The position numbers and the translations under genes were made by a program. The notes beneath the pieces were generated by a model. The model searched no databases. It was not told where the DNA came from and saw only the letters and a program-made list of their open reading frames with translations. From Ophiobolus disseminans (lineage: Eukaryota > Ascomycota > Dothideomycetes > Pleosporales > Phaeosphaeriaceae), in the NCBI GenBank assembly GCA_010093685.1, contig MU006243.1, positions 318,360 to 382,359 of the forward strand: a DNA stretch of 64,000 bases, in the 5' to 3' direction. This document shows, piece by piece, positions 21,006 through 31,882 of this stretch (positions are counted from its first letter, which is position 1; every line of letters begins with the position of its first letter).

Positions 21006-24000
21006 ATGTCCAGAGCCGCGACACCGTCCCTACCAATGTACCATGCCTCGGCCGGACATTCCAAGACGTCACGTACCGCGTCGCCGTCATTGCAACCTCC
21101 GCAGCCGGCCAGCCAAAGAAGCTCACGACCCTCGGTATGCCGCACATGTGTTCAACACCAAGGGGCCGTGCTAACAGCCTGGCGTGAATAGTCGATAACA
21201 TCCACATTTTCCCTGCTGTCGGCGCAGGACACGGCGCAGAAACTGCACACGTCCGTCACCCACGGCCTCTCCGCTTCCGACGCATCGGCGCGCATCCACA
21301 TCCACGGCCACAACGAGCTGCCACACGAGGAGCCGGAGCCGCTATGGCTTCGCTTTGTCAAACAATTCAAGGAGACGCTCATTCTTCTGCTGCTGGGATC
21401 CGCCGCCGTGTCTGTCTTCATCGGCAACTTCGACGATGCTGTCAGCATCACGATTGCTGTGACCATTGTGGTCACAGTGGGATTCGTGCAGGAGTACCGG
21501 TCGGAGAAGTCGCTGGAAGCCCTGAACCAGCTGGTTCCGCATTCGGCGCACATCATCCGTGCGGGAACGGAGCAGTTGCCGAGCAAAAGGGTGCCAAATG
21601 GGACTGCAACTGAAGGCATAGAACTGGACAACCTGAGAGACACCACTGCGTCCCTGGTGGCAGCGGAGAGGAAATCTGCCACAATATCCGCTACATTACT
21701 AGTGCCGGGCGATCTGATCCTGTTTCACACCGGCGATCGCATACCAGCAGACATCCGAATCACACACGCCGCCGATCTTACCATAGACGAGTCGAATCTG
21801 ACAGGAGAAAACGAACCAGTTCCGAAAATCCCAGATGCCATCACGCCTTCACTTGGCACACAGCGCTCGAGTTCGCCGTTCTATGCTTCGGAAGCCGCGG
21901 GCACTGTTGGCACAGACATCCGACTCAATGATCAGAAAAACATTGCATTCATGGGCACCCTGGTGCGATCAGGATATGGGCAAGGACTTGTCATTGGCAC
22001 GGGAGGGAAGACCGAGTTTGGGGCCATTTCCGCATCACTGCAAGAAATCGAGAGCCCGCGAACGCCATTGCAGTTATCCATGGACCAACTTGGGAAAGAC
22101 TTGAGCTACATGTCATTTGGTGTTATTGCCTTTATTGGCCTCGTAGGGCTCTGGAGGGGCTGGGCACTCCTGGAGGTCTTCCAGATCGGTGTCTCACTCG
22201 CTGTGGCTGCTATACCCGAAGGACTGCCCATTATCGTTACCGTTACGCTTGCGTTGGGTGTGCTTCGTATGTCTAAGCGAGATGCCATCGTTCGACGACT
22301 ACCAAGCGTCGAGACTTTAGCGACGGTCAATGTTGTCTGTACCGACAAGACAGGTCAGTCGTCTTCAAGGAAGAAACATACTACGCGACTAATTTCATTC
22401 AGGCACGCTGACCACCAACCACATGACTGTCACTAAACTCTGGCATTTTGACGAGCCATCGCCAATCAATGCGAAGCAGAAGCACGATACATCAGAGCTT
22501 GACTCTCCGACGCGTAACATTTTGCGGATAGGCAACATTGTCAATAATGCTAGGCTATTAAGCGATCAGGCTGCATCGGCATCGACTGCAGCAGTTTTGT
22601 CTTCTACTTCAGGGGACGACAATTCTGCAATCAAGAGTCGATGGGTAGGCCAACCCACCGACGTGGCTCTCTTAGACCTTCTGGATGCCTTTGGTGAAGA
22701 CGATGTCCGAGAAAGACTTGGCGAGCGCAAATTTGAAACTCCGTTCAGTTCGGAAAGAAAGTGGATGGGCGTCGTCATCCGCGGCAGCCAGACGACGGGC
22801 TTGACACCAGGAGCTGACGTTGCATACATCAAGGGCGCTCTAGAAAGGATTTTGGATCGTTGCGACTCTTATGTTACTGCTGACGGCAAGGAAGTCGTCT
22901 TGGACCAGATCCGCAAGCAAGAGGCATTGAAAGCGGCAGATGCTATGGCGCAGGAAGGACTTCGTGTACTTGGTTTCGCAAGTGGTTCATCAAAAGGACG
23001 GGGCAAGAACACGAGTGGTACTTCATCACCGGCCCTTCCTGCAAAGCCTGGGCTTGGAGACGACGAGCAATATCGTGGACTGATATTTGCTGGTCTTGTT
23101 GGCATGAATGATCCGCCGAGGAAGGGTGTTGCCAAAGCGATTCGTCGCCTGATGGCTGGCAAAGTCAAAGTGATAATGATCACAGGCGACGCAGAAACCA
23201 CAGCGGTGGCCATTGGAAAGAGCCTCGGGATGCCAATCACTGCAAACTCAGCACTCGGACGATCGGTGATCCGCGGTGATGAACTGGACCGAATGAGCGA
23301 AGAGGAGCTCTCACAAGCCATTGCCACGACCTCAATCTTCGCACGTACGAGCCCAGAGCACAAGATGAAAATCATCAAAGCATTGCAGTCAAGAGGCGAT
23401 GTCGTAGCTATGACTGGCGACGGTGTAAATGATGCGCCAGCGCTGAAGAAGGCTGACATAGGCATCTCGATGGGTCGGCTCGGAACAGACGTTGCGAAAG
23501 AGGCTGCAGATATGATACTAACGGACGATAATTTTGCGACCATCCTCAACGCAATCGAAGAAGGAAAGGGCATTTTCTACAACATTCAGAACTTCTTGAC
23601 ATTCCAGCTCAGCACAAGTGCTGCTGCTTTGAGCTTGGTACTATTTAGCACTCTCCTCGGCTTCAAGAATCCGCTCAACGCGATGCAGATTCTCTGGATC
23701 AGTAAGCCTTGCTTTTTCTCGTCACACTGTGCCGCAGCTAACCAGAAATACCAGATATCCTCATGGACGGTCCACCCGCCCAATCCCTCGGCGTCGAACC
23801 CGTTGATCCAGCCGTCATGGCCCTCCCACCACGCCACCGACACGCCCGTGTCCTGACCCGCCCTCTAATCCAACGCGTCCTCCAATCCGCGGTCATCATC
23901 ATGCTCGGCACCCTCACCACGTACTACCGCGAAATGTCCATCGACGGCGAAGTCACCGCGCGCGACACCACCATGACATTTACCTGTTTCGTCCTCTTCG

Positions 24001-24299
24001 ACATGTTCAACGCACTCACTTGCCGCTCAAACACCAAATCCGTCCTTGCAGGCGAGATTGGCGTCTTCGATAACAAAATGTTCAACTACGCCGTTGCGGG
24101 ATCGTTGATCGGGCAGATGATGGTCGTCTACTTTCCTCCCCTCCAAAGCGTTTTCCAGACTGAGGCCCTGAGCCTCCTGGACTTGTGCCATCTTTTGGCC
24201 GTCGCGAGCTGCGTCTTCTGGGCTGACGAGGGCAGGAAATGGTATGTCAGATGGAAAGGGCGGAGAGGTTATGGTGCGGGGTATAGCACCGTTGTATGA
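21006..24299 (+). CDS. PMR1: Golgi Ca2+/Mn2+ P-type ATPase PMR1, 4 exons
   Basis: Exons 21006-21134, 21192-22353, 22403-23701 and 23755-24299 give 1044 aa. Intron 1 (57 nt) removes an in-frame TAG that would otherwise end the protein at 61 aa. The P2A (SPCA) pump moves Ca2+ and Mn2+ into the Golgi for glycosylation and secretion. Visible motifs are the A-domain LTGENEPVPK (TGEN in place of TGES, as in fungal PMR1), the M4 ion site AAIPEGLPIIVTVTLALGV, the phosphorylated Asp428 in VCTDKTGTLT, the hinge TGDGVNDAPALKKADIGISM and M6 NILMDGPPAQSLGVEP. Intron 2 splits the Gly codon of the DKTG motif. Exon 1 is Ser/Pro-rich and poorly conserved, so the exact start is less sure. Confidence 0.93.
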
Positions 24300-25189
24300 T
24301 ATTTTGTATAGAGGTGTGATTAGACGTTCGTACGATCAATAAAGTATGCATTCTTTGCAGGCATTGGGATTGTTTTACACTGTTCAAGTGTTGCTTCGAC
24401 TTGTTGTTAATAAGCACGTTCGAAGCGTATGTTTTCTTGTAGCATATATATCTGCTCAGATTGACTACAAATACTCCAAAGCCCTTTACATGTATCCTTA
24501 CACAGAGCGGATTCCCTTCCTACCCAGCACCTTTCTACAACACACACGACCGCTATCCGGAAATCGCTCATAACTCCGCACAACGATCGCAGCATCATGC
24601 GCACACAATCAGAATGACAAAGGCGATGCTTGTTGGTAAGACGATTGTAAACTCGTGATTTAGGGCTAGCGGTATGAGCCTGAGATTTTGTGGAGGACCT
24701 TTATGGTCTTGTGAGGGATGAGGTTTGAGAGAGTGCAGTGGACGTTGGGAAGTGGAGATGTTGTAACTCATCAGTCATTTCCGACCATGAGATCTTCAAT
24801 ACACACTGTTATGATCTTCACTGTCTGATGACCTGCGGAGGAAACATAGCTATACTCTTCACATGCTCTCTACACCTTGTTGGTGAATAGGCTCACTAGT
24901 ATGACTTTCCAGTAACGATATCGACATATGCAAGTACAGCTAGACTACGCTAAAAACCATCATGGGTATAAGCTACTTTCCGACTCGGCCCGCAAACTCA
25001 TTACTAGTCGAAGCAGCAGCAGTAGTTGTTCCAGAAAGGTTCCACACAACCAACTAGACACATGAAAGTATGCACAACCACCCAAGCCACCGCATTTAAG
25101 AACTTCCTCGCCACCCAAGCAGCCCCCTCGCCCATAGCAGCAAATCCCCTACCCACCATTCTGGTAAAAGCAACATAATCCTCAAGTCC
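24300..25189. other. Intergenic region between convergent PMR1 and CTR genes
   Basis: This 890-bp region lies between convergent gene ends. It contains AATAAA-like signals just after PMR1 (ATCAATAAAG near 24334). Only short meaningless frames are present. I see no repeat or RNA gene in it. Confidence 0.4.
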
Positions 25190-26138
25190 CTAACCACAGC
25201 ACACGGTAGAATTCTCCTGCATCCGATCCTGCCCGCCCGCGCTCATGCTGAAGCTCTCGTAGCCGAAGATAAAGTACCCGATATAAGCGCCGATGAAAAT
25301 GCAGATGATGATGTATCCGTTGTAGTACATAGCCAACAACATGACAAAGTACGCAACCGCAAACTGTAGCATGTGCAGCAACGCGCGGACAGCTTGTTGC
25401 AGGATCGTTGGGCGGAATCTCCGCGGTGCACCGGGCGCATGCGTGGGCGCAGCATGTGCGATAGCGTCTTTGCTGCTATTAGTGCTACCGGGAGCAGATA
25501 CGAGGGTAGGGACACTGGAAGTCATGGTCTTCACTTTCTGAGCCACGATGTAGCGGTCGTATTCTTTTCCGGCACGGCGAAGGGCTTCGAGGATGATAAC
25601 GAGTAGGATTACGCCGATGCAGGACCCGGCGAACATGCCGGTGGATTTGATGCGCCATGAGCGAGCGATGAAGCCTGGGGATGTGTTAGCGCTATAGAAA
25701 CGTGGTATGTGTAATGTGTATGTGGGCGAGGACGTTGCACGGGTGCGTAAAAGCGATGTTTGTGCTACGCTGGGTCTGGAGAGGTACGACTACGGTCTAA
25801 CGTTGTGTGCTGGGTGTTGTGGCTTGATCGAATGTTGAGTGTGTCGTAGGGATGGGACCATGTGCGAAGATATCCGAACCTGGTGGAGAGAGAACGCAAC
25901 GGATACTTACATGAATCTACGGTGTACCAGTTCCACAGCATCTATATATAGGTCAGTTCTGCAGCTTCTTCTTTGACTTGAATACACAACTTACGCTGAT
26001 TTTGCACGAACCGCCCATGCCTCCCATACCACCCATGCCACCCATGGCACCACCCGACGACGACGGCATAGCCATGGCCCCCGTCGCTGTTGGCGACATG
26101 GCCATCGAAGCCGATGTCATCATCATATCGTGACTCAT
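25190..26138 (-). CDS. CTR-family copper transporter, 3 exons
   Basis: Exons 26138-25995, 25941-25911 and 25674-25190 (on -) give 219 aa. The N-terminal ectodomain is rich in Met (MSHDMMMTSASMAMSP, AMGGMGGMGGMGGSC), as expected for Cu(I) capture. Exon 2 (31 nt) encodes MLWNWYTVDS at the membrane entry. TM1 is around GMFAGSCIGVILLVIILEAL. TM2 carries the selectivity motif MxxxM in FVMLLAMYYNG, and TM3 carries GxxxG in GAYIGYFIFG. The C-terminus ends in Cys-Cys-Gly, a copper-handing motif of the family. Three membrane spans and high-affinity Cu(I) import, or vacuolar export, are family knowledge; which membrane is not decided here. Intron 2 is 236 nt, unusually long for this window. Confidence 0.9.
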
Positions 26139-27359
26139 AGCTATGATAGTTGAAAAGTTGAAGCGGAGCGATGGATTTCTGACGACGACTCTTTTGTAGC
26201 GGATGGAGACAACGACGAACACAAACGAGGCGGCGAAGTTGGTAATAATGTGACTGTAAGTAAGGACGCGTGAAGAGACGAGTAGATTTGAGCAAGTTCC
26301 GAAGCGGCGAAATAGGCTTTTCAGGAAGGTGACGATCAGGCCAGTACGAACACTGTAAACGGCAGTCTCAATACAACGACACCAACGACACAGCCTGTCA
26401 CCACCGGCCTTGCCTTTCTTATGAACCTAGATCTACATCCCCACGCACCCCCTTGCCAGTCAATAGGCGCGCAAATACCCTCAGCGCCCGTTCACGACGG
26501 CACTTAGCGTGTGCTACAACACACAACAACGCATCCTTGCGTCCCGTACCATCTCAACACGCCGCATATTCACCTGTACACAAGCACCACAGACCGCCCA
26601 TGATGGCATCCACGCCGCACGCCGAGCAAGATGTCAAGACCGCAAGCGAAGGACCGTTATCGAGTGGTTGTCTCTGCATGCCGCCTTGCCAGAACGAGTA
26701 ACGCGGCCCCCACTGTTAAAGAGAGTGTTTGAGCATGTTCAACGCCTCTTCTTTACACATGACTTTCCTTTCCTCGCTTAACGTTCCATGTGGACGATAG
26801 CTCACGGAGAGAATTTTGAGGGCGTCGCCGAGCGGACGTTGGGGACGGCCCGCTTACTTGCATCTGTTGGGATGTGCGCTTACGGCCCGGAATAAATGAA
26901 CAGAACGTGCGATAGATTGCAATATACTGTGATCCGAAAGTTCTGTGGTCCCGAGCAAAGGGCACGCACGCTGTATGGGAGCGAACATGGCAGGCGTGGT
27001 GCGTGGTTAGGGGCAGGTAAGCTCGTGTTGGTGGTGCGAACCGTTGCAGGGGTCGGGGATCAGATCGTGAAGTTGAGATGCATAGTTGCTGATGTTATTG
27101 ATATCTGAAGATTCTCAACATCTTTCTGTGCATATGCTGTGCGAGGTGAGGAACGGAGGTGCGTCGATGGGCTGTGTGCTTTTCAACGGTTTCATGCATG
27201 GAAGGTGTTTGTGTTACGATGGATGGTAAGCCGTTGAACGATAATGCGAGCTGACGCCTTTGAGGTCGACGGATACACTGCCGAACATGCAAGCAATATG
27301 CTTGAAGTGAATGATCGCTATGTCTGAGCGTCCTCAATGAATGTATCTGACACGCAGCT
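26139..27359. other. Intergenic region between CTR and DJ-1-family genes
   Basis: This 1.2-kb stretch lies upstream of the CTR gene and downstream of the DJ-1 gene, so it mainly holds the CTR promoter. About 150 bp before the CTR start there is a CTTGCTCA word (- strand, near 26289-26296), one base from the yeast Mac1 copper element TTTGCTC(A/G); a single near match carries little weight. ORFs up to 82 codons have no recognisable content. Confidence 0.35.
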
Positions 27360-28165
27360 CTACACCGCCACAGTCTCATTTCTCGCAAACGGGTCATAGC
27401 TCGGATCTCTAATCCTAACATGTTCCATAAACTTTGCTATACTCGTAGCATTTTCTTTGTTGTACTTCTGTTCCACCCAATGCAGCATCAGATCGATACC
27501 AGCAGTGACGCCCGACGAGCTCCAGATCGGCGGCTCACTTGAGTAATCCTCGACCCATCGTGCATTTGGTATCCATGTCGTATTTGGGTTTGCACTGACC
27601 GTGCTGGGCCACGATGACTTGTTAGTCGTCGCCTTTTTACCCGTGAGAATGCCTGCTCGTGCAGCAAGCGCCGAACCTGTGCAGATAGTGATGACCTGCT
27701 TGACCTTTGGCGCCGTCTTGCGGATGTACTCGAGCGTGGCGTTCAGCGACGGATTGCGCCATCCCGGGCCGCCGGGTATGATGAGGATGTCCAGTTCTGG
27801 CGCGGTCTCGAAGGTATGTGTTGGGGGTAGCAGCGGGTATACGGAGTTGTTGAGAGGGTTCATCGAGGGGAATATCGGTCTGGTGGTGACGGGTTCCATG
27901 GTCTCGGCAATGTAGGCAATATCTGTTTTGAAAGACGCACCGACGAATTGCAGAACCTCTGTCGGGCCCATGACGTCCAATACATCAAACATACGGAAGA
28001 GTACAATGCCATAGGTAAGCGGAGTGCTGGTGTTGACAGCTGCTCAATGCGGGTCAGAATATGTTGTGCTACAGAACTGTTGAATCTCGACTTACCGGCG
28101 GCAGAAGCACTCGTGAAAAGCCCGAACAAGCACGCACCAGCGTGAATACAGTTTAAGATGACCAT
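27360..28165 (-). CDS. Predicted secreted DJ-1/PfpI protein, isonitrile-hydratase-like, 2 exons
   Basis: Exons 28165-28096 and 28039-27360 (on -) give 249 aa. The first 23 residues (MVILNCIHAGACLFGLFTSA..) form a hydrophobic signal peptide. The rest is a DJ-1/PfpI fold: TYGIVLFRMFDVLDVMGPTE, ELDILIIPGGPGW, the nucleophile elbow VITICTGSALAARAGILTGK with Cys143 followed by Thr144, and SSGVTAGIDLMLHWVEQKY. Asp45 in VLDVMGP together with Cys143 and Thr144 matches the Asp/Cys/Thr set reported as essential in bacterial isonitrile hydratase (InhA). It lies 678 bp downstream of the DIT1-like isocyanide-synthase gene on the same strand. Other DJ-1 relatives include amidases and glyoxalases, so substrate is inference. 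A signal peptide is unusual for this family. Confidence 0.85.
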
Positions 28166-28843
28166 GATGATCAATGTGAACCGAAAAAGATAGGACAAAC
28201 ACGAAAAACCGGCCACGAAGCAGAAGACAGCGGAATACCTCGCACAATATTTACCCTCGACTACCTTTGTGCTCTAGTATCTAGTCATTTACCCATGTTG
28301 TGCGAGAAGCATAATTCTTCCATGTTGCATTAAGGTTAGAACATACTTGGCAGGGACACCGAAAATGATCAAATATGGGTCAAAAACCCGACATCATCAT
28401 CTAGGTGTCTTGGTGATCCTATGAAATGCGCTGGCATCGTGTCAGGAGGTTTGCGTTGAATTGCGCGCGTTTCTGCAGGGGCAGGAGCCGACAAGAAGCA
28501 AAATGATGCGGGGAAATTGTAGGACGGGAGGCCTAAGCGCAGGATGGTTGCATTGGGTTTGGACGACCGAAGAAGTTTTGCATACAAACATCGACAGTCA
28601 CAGACGAAGATAGCACGAGACGAGGAACGTGTGTTAAGAACAATTTGAATATGATATATGAAAGTCGCGGTGTGCGAAGTACAGTCTGGGTGTATACAAC
28701 CCTTCCAAGCGCCAATACGCCAAACACCATAGATGCAAAAACCCAATTAGCTAGGTGTATCTTTTAGATCATGCAACGTGAAACCGAGCACAGATGGAAG
28801 CCAACAAATTCAGAAATCAGACAACCTTTCCAAGCAACAAATC
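28166..28843. promoter_or_regulatory. Intergenic region, DIT1 3' end and DJ-1-family upstream
   Basis: This 678-bp region lies between two genes transcribed leftward. It holds the promoter of the DJ-1 gene. Two TGTGCTC heptamers occur, at 28268-28274 (+) and 28786-28792 (-). No ORF in it has recognisable content. Confidence 0.35.
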
Positions 28844-30951
28844 CTACGACTGTCCCCTGAGCGAGCGCATCATCGAGATGACAGGAAGAAGGCTGCGAAG
28901 CTTGTTCCTCTCCTTGGACTGCACAAAGTGTGTATCCTGGCGCCTGATGCCACCAAGAGGCTCGACGGGCGAGACGGAAACGACGGGGCCCTTCTCGCCG
29001 AGAGGAGAGCAGACAGCGACGGAAGTCTTGCGGCGGGAGATGGGGGTGCCAATGGGCGAGCGAACCTTGTCGGCGAGAGGCGCGAACATGCTCTGCTTTC
29101 CAGGAGAGCAGATGATGATGGGCCTCTGTCCCTCTGCGGTGGGAGAGTTGACAATGATGGGCTTCTTGCCGACGACGGGCGAGCAGATGACAATGGGGTT
29201 CTGCTTCTCTGCAATGGGCGAGACAATGACAATGGTGCTCTTCTTCTGTTGGTTGTAGACGCTGACCTTGCCGGTGGGAGCGACTTCCGGGATAGCGAGC
29301 GCGAGTGGTGCGGCAGCTTTCTCGGCAGCAGTGCCAGTCTTGCGCTTCAGGCTGAAGTACGATCCATCAGGACCATCAACCCAGGATCCATCGTAGTCGG
29401 GGCTCTCCATTGCTTTCCGTGCGATTTGAGATCGACCAAGGTACAGGAAATCATCGCCCTCGACCTTAATCATGCAGTTGTGCCACGGGGTGGGCAGTTG
29501 AAATTCGTAGACCGGGTTGGGCTCAAGGCAGGACTCAAGCGAGTCGATCGCGCGGACCTTGTTGGCGGGCAACAGACGAACGGCAAACTTGGGACCAGCG
29601 TTGTTGTGAGCGTGAATGGAAAGACGAACATAATTGGGCAGGAGAAGTTCAGTCAAGTTGGAGTAGGCCTGGTTACGGGACATCATCTCCTCGGCAACGA
29701 GGGCAGCAGTCTTCTTTTTCTGCTTGCCACTCAGCGACTTGACCGATGGGACATCAGCAAGATCCTCGAGCATGAATCGAGTCTGACCACGGTACAAGCC
29801 GAGCGCGTCGGGCTCTTGTTCAGTGATCAGCTGGCGGATGTAGTTGCGGTCTGGTCCACCAATGCCCAGCATGAGCTTCCTGCAAAGCTCGGCTTCACCA
29901 GTGAGCTTGGTCTTGACGGGATGGGGCATCTTGTGAGAGTCTTTGAGAAGCTTCTCCAGGCCGCGGAAGCCATCTGAGTCGGCAGCAAAGATGTTCTTCA
30001 AGCCCTTGAACTTGATGGTGGGAACCGGGGCGCTGGACTCCTCTGGGAATCGCTGGTGGTAGATGGCAGCCATGCAGGCATCGTAAGTGTCGATCATCTC
30101 ATCGTCAACACCGACTATTTTCGTTAGTAGTGCATGCTTACGGGGCTGGTATTGAACTTACTGCAGTCAGAGAAAACGTGGCCGTCGTTGATGACCCACA
30201 TGGTCGCACCGGGCTCGTAGACGGTGTTGACCTCCTTGATGAACTCATGGAGCACGTCCATGGCGATGTGCTCAGCAAGATCAGGCATGATGCCACCAAC
30301 CTTGTTAGGGTTGGGAGACTTGCAAGGGAAGGCAGGCAGAGCACACTGGATGGGAAGGTTCTTGTCAACGTAACCGAAGACTCGGTTCAAGAAGATCTCG
30401 CGACCGCCATTGCTCCACTGGTCATCTTTGGAAATGTTCTTGAGCCTGCGCTCGAAGATCTCAGCAATGGTAGTGCAGACTTCGCGGTGCTGCCTTTCCC
30501 ACGGTGCGTTTGATGTGCCGATGGTGTTGAAGGGCTGGAACTCGGTCTCGAGAAGGATGAAGCGCTCCGCCCAAATGGTGAAGCCATCAGGCTTGACTGA
30601 CTTGGGCCGCGACACAACCATGCCGAGGGTAAGACCATTCTCGTGCTCGATCTCGGATACCTGAGTGGTAACCTCCTTTTCTTGGTGGGCGGGAGGAAAG
30701 TTGGAGCGGATGCTGAGAAGGGCGGGGACTTCGGTGGTGATCTGAAGAGTCTTGATCTTCTTGCCAGAGGGCAGCTCAAGGGCAGTCCATGCTCCCTCGG
30801 TAGAGCAGACAGTGTCCTTCAGCTGTGTCCATGCTTCAGCAAATGGCTTGGAGTTGCTGCCTTCGACAGCGAGGAGTTCGCCGGTGGCATTTCGCCAGTA
30901 GAGGGCGTTGATGCAGTGGTAGGTGGCGACGGCCTTGTTTAGAGGAGGCAT
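28844..30951 (-). CDS. DIT1: DIT1/PvcA-family isocyanide synthase (dityrosine pathway type) with C-terminal repeat extension, 2 exons
   Basis: Exons 30951-30162 and 30114-28844 (on -), joined by a 47-nt intron, give 686 aa. The DIT1_PvcA signature is plain across the junction: TMWVINDGHVFSDC then IGVDDEMIDTYDACM. Later comes GLYRGQTRFMLEDLADVPSV, with family-like RNYIRQLITEQEPDALG and PNYVRLSIHAHNNAGPKFAV around it. PvcA-type enzymes turn an amino acid amine into an isocyanide; yeast Dit1 acts on L-tyrosine in making N-formyl-tyrosine for the spore wall. Residues 1-520 cover the known family length. About 555-650 is an extra tail of roughly six repeats (PIVICSP, PIIVNSP, PIIICSP). No dioxygenase domain follows. 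The head-to-head P450 partner supports the assignment. Tyrosine as substrate is inference. Confidence 0.9.
28955..29242 (-). repeat. Tandem peptide repeats in the DIT1-like C-terminus
   Basis: Residues 555-650 hold about six degenerate copies of a 10-13 residue unit centred on (P/S)-(I/V)-(I/V)-(I/V)-x-S-P: STIVIVSPIAEK, NPIVICSPVVGK, KPIIVNSPTAEG, RPIIICSPGK, TSVAVCSPLGEK and GPVVSVSPVEP. Three units carry a Cys before Ser-Pro. Confidence 0.8.
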
Positions 30952-31882
30952 TGTGAAATATTAACGAAATGTAATGGGTATCCGCTGAATGGAAGCAATG
31001 AAACAAACAAATGAGAAGGTAGAGTGAGCGAGGAGCGGACTCTGAAGGCTAGTAGAGAAGAGCGATGGAATGGCGATGATGGGGGCTTTCCACCATCAGC
31101 ATGGCCGCCACTATTATATGAAAGAAAATCAAGCGTTGTTGTGTCTCCAGGTCCCCACGACTATGCTTTCCGCAGTCAAAGCGTATTGCCAGGGAGTCCA
31201 GCCAGCTGCGGATGGAGCTCACGGGCAGCCACATCTCGGTACACCCGCCCTGACCACACCGACTAAGTGGTGCTAATTGGGGCGTCTTTCATCTCGGTTA
31301 TGCCATGTCAGCGGTTTGGATTGGCTTGCAGGGCTCAACGTGTCGGTGCGGGGACTTTGTTAGTTTGCTTCGTATGGGATTCTCGCATGGTGCTGCGCGC
31401 CTGAGACGGTCGACTTGGCAGCCGCAGCAGCGTGACAGTCGACTGGAAGCACTGCATCAGGCTGGAGGCGGCGACCGCGATCTAGCGCGGAAGCCCGTGG
31501 TGTGATTCAGCGCGCCACAGTGCTGCACAACCTCAGCTGGGCGCACGGTGGCAGAGTTGTGGTTGTTGCTAGCCTCTGATGGGCCCGTCTCCTTGTGCAT
31601 GCATGCTTGGCTCGGGCCCGGAGGCTCCGCAACCCTGTCGGTGGAACAGCACTACCTTCGCTTGCAAGGCCAAGCTTCTCACCATGGTCCAAACATTACA
31701 CGCCGACACTGTCTATTGCCTAAATCTAGACGCACACATGTCGCTACCGCCTTCAGCTTAGCCAGGGCGCACCGCCCCCAATGTAAGGCTGAGAGCTCAT
31801 CCAGTGCCATGCTCGCTGTTTCATATAGGCCCTCAGGCGCAATCATTCTCCAGCATCGTGCGATTGACGTCTGTTCGGCACC
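30952..31882. promoter_or_regulatory. Shared divergent promoter of the DIT1-like and DIT2-like genes
   Basis: This 931-bp region separates the two head-to-head starts, the same arrangement as yeast DIT1/DIT2, whose shared promoter gives sporulation-specific expression. I see no clear mid-sporulation element. Short frames on both strands lack recognisable content. Confidence 0.5.

Noticed and set aside
28268..28792. Two TGTGCTC words between DIT1 and the DJ-1 gene, resembling a copper-responsive (Mac1-type) element of Aspergillus.
   Set aside because: The eighth base of the element as I remember it (TGTGCTCA) does not match at either site, and the heptamer also occurs in unrelated places (for example near 42984 and 49747). 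The number in the window is about what chance predicts.
28778..29977. A 399-codon + strand ORF antisense to the DIT1-like gene, Asp/Gly-rich.
   Set aside because: The DIT1 family frame on - is unambiguous, and the + frame shows composition typical of an antisense shadow.
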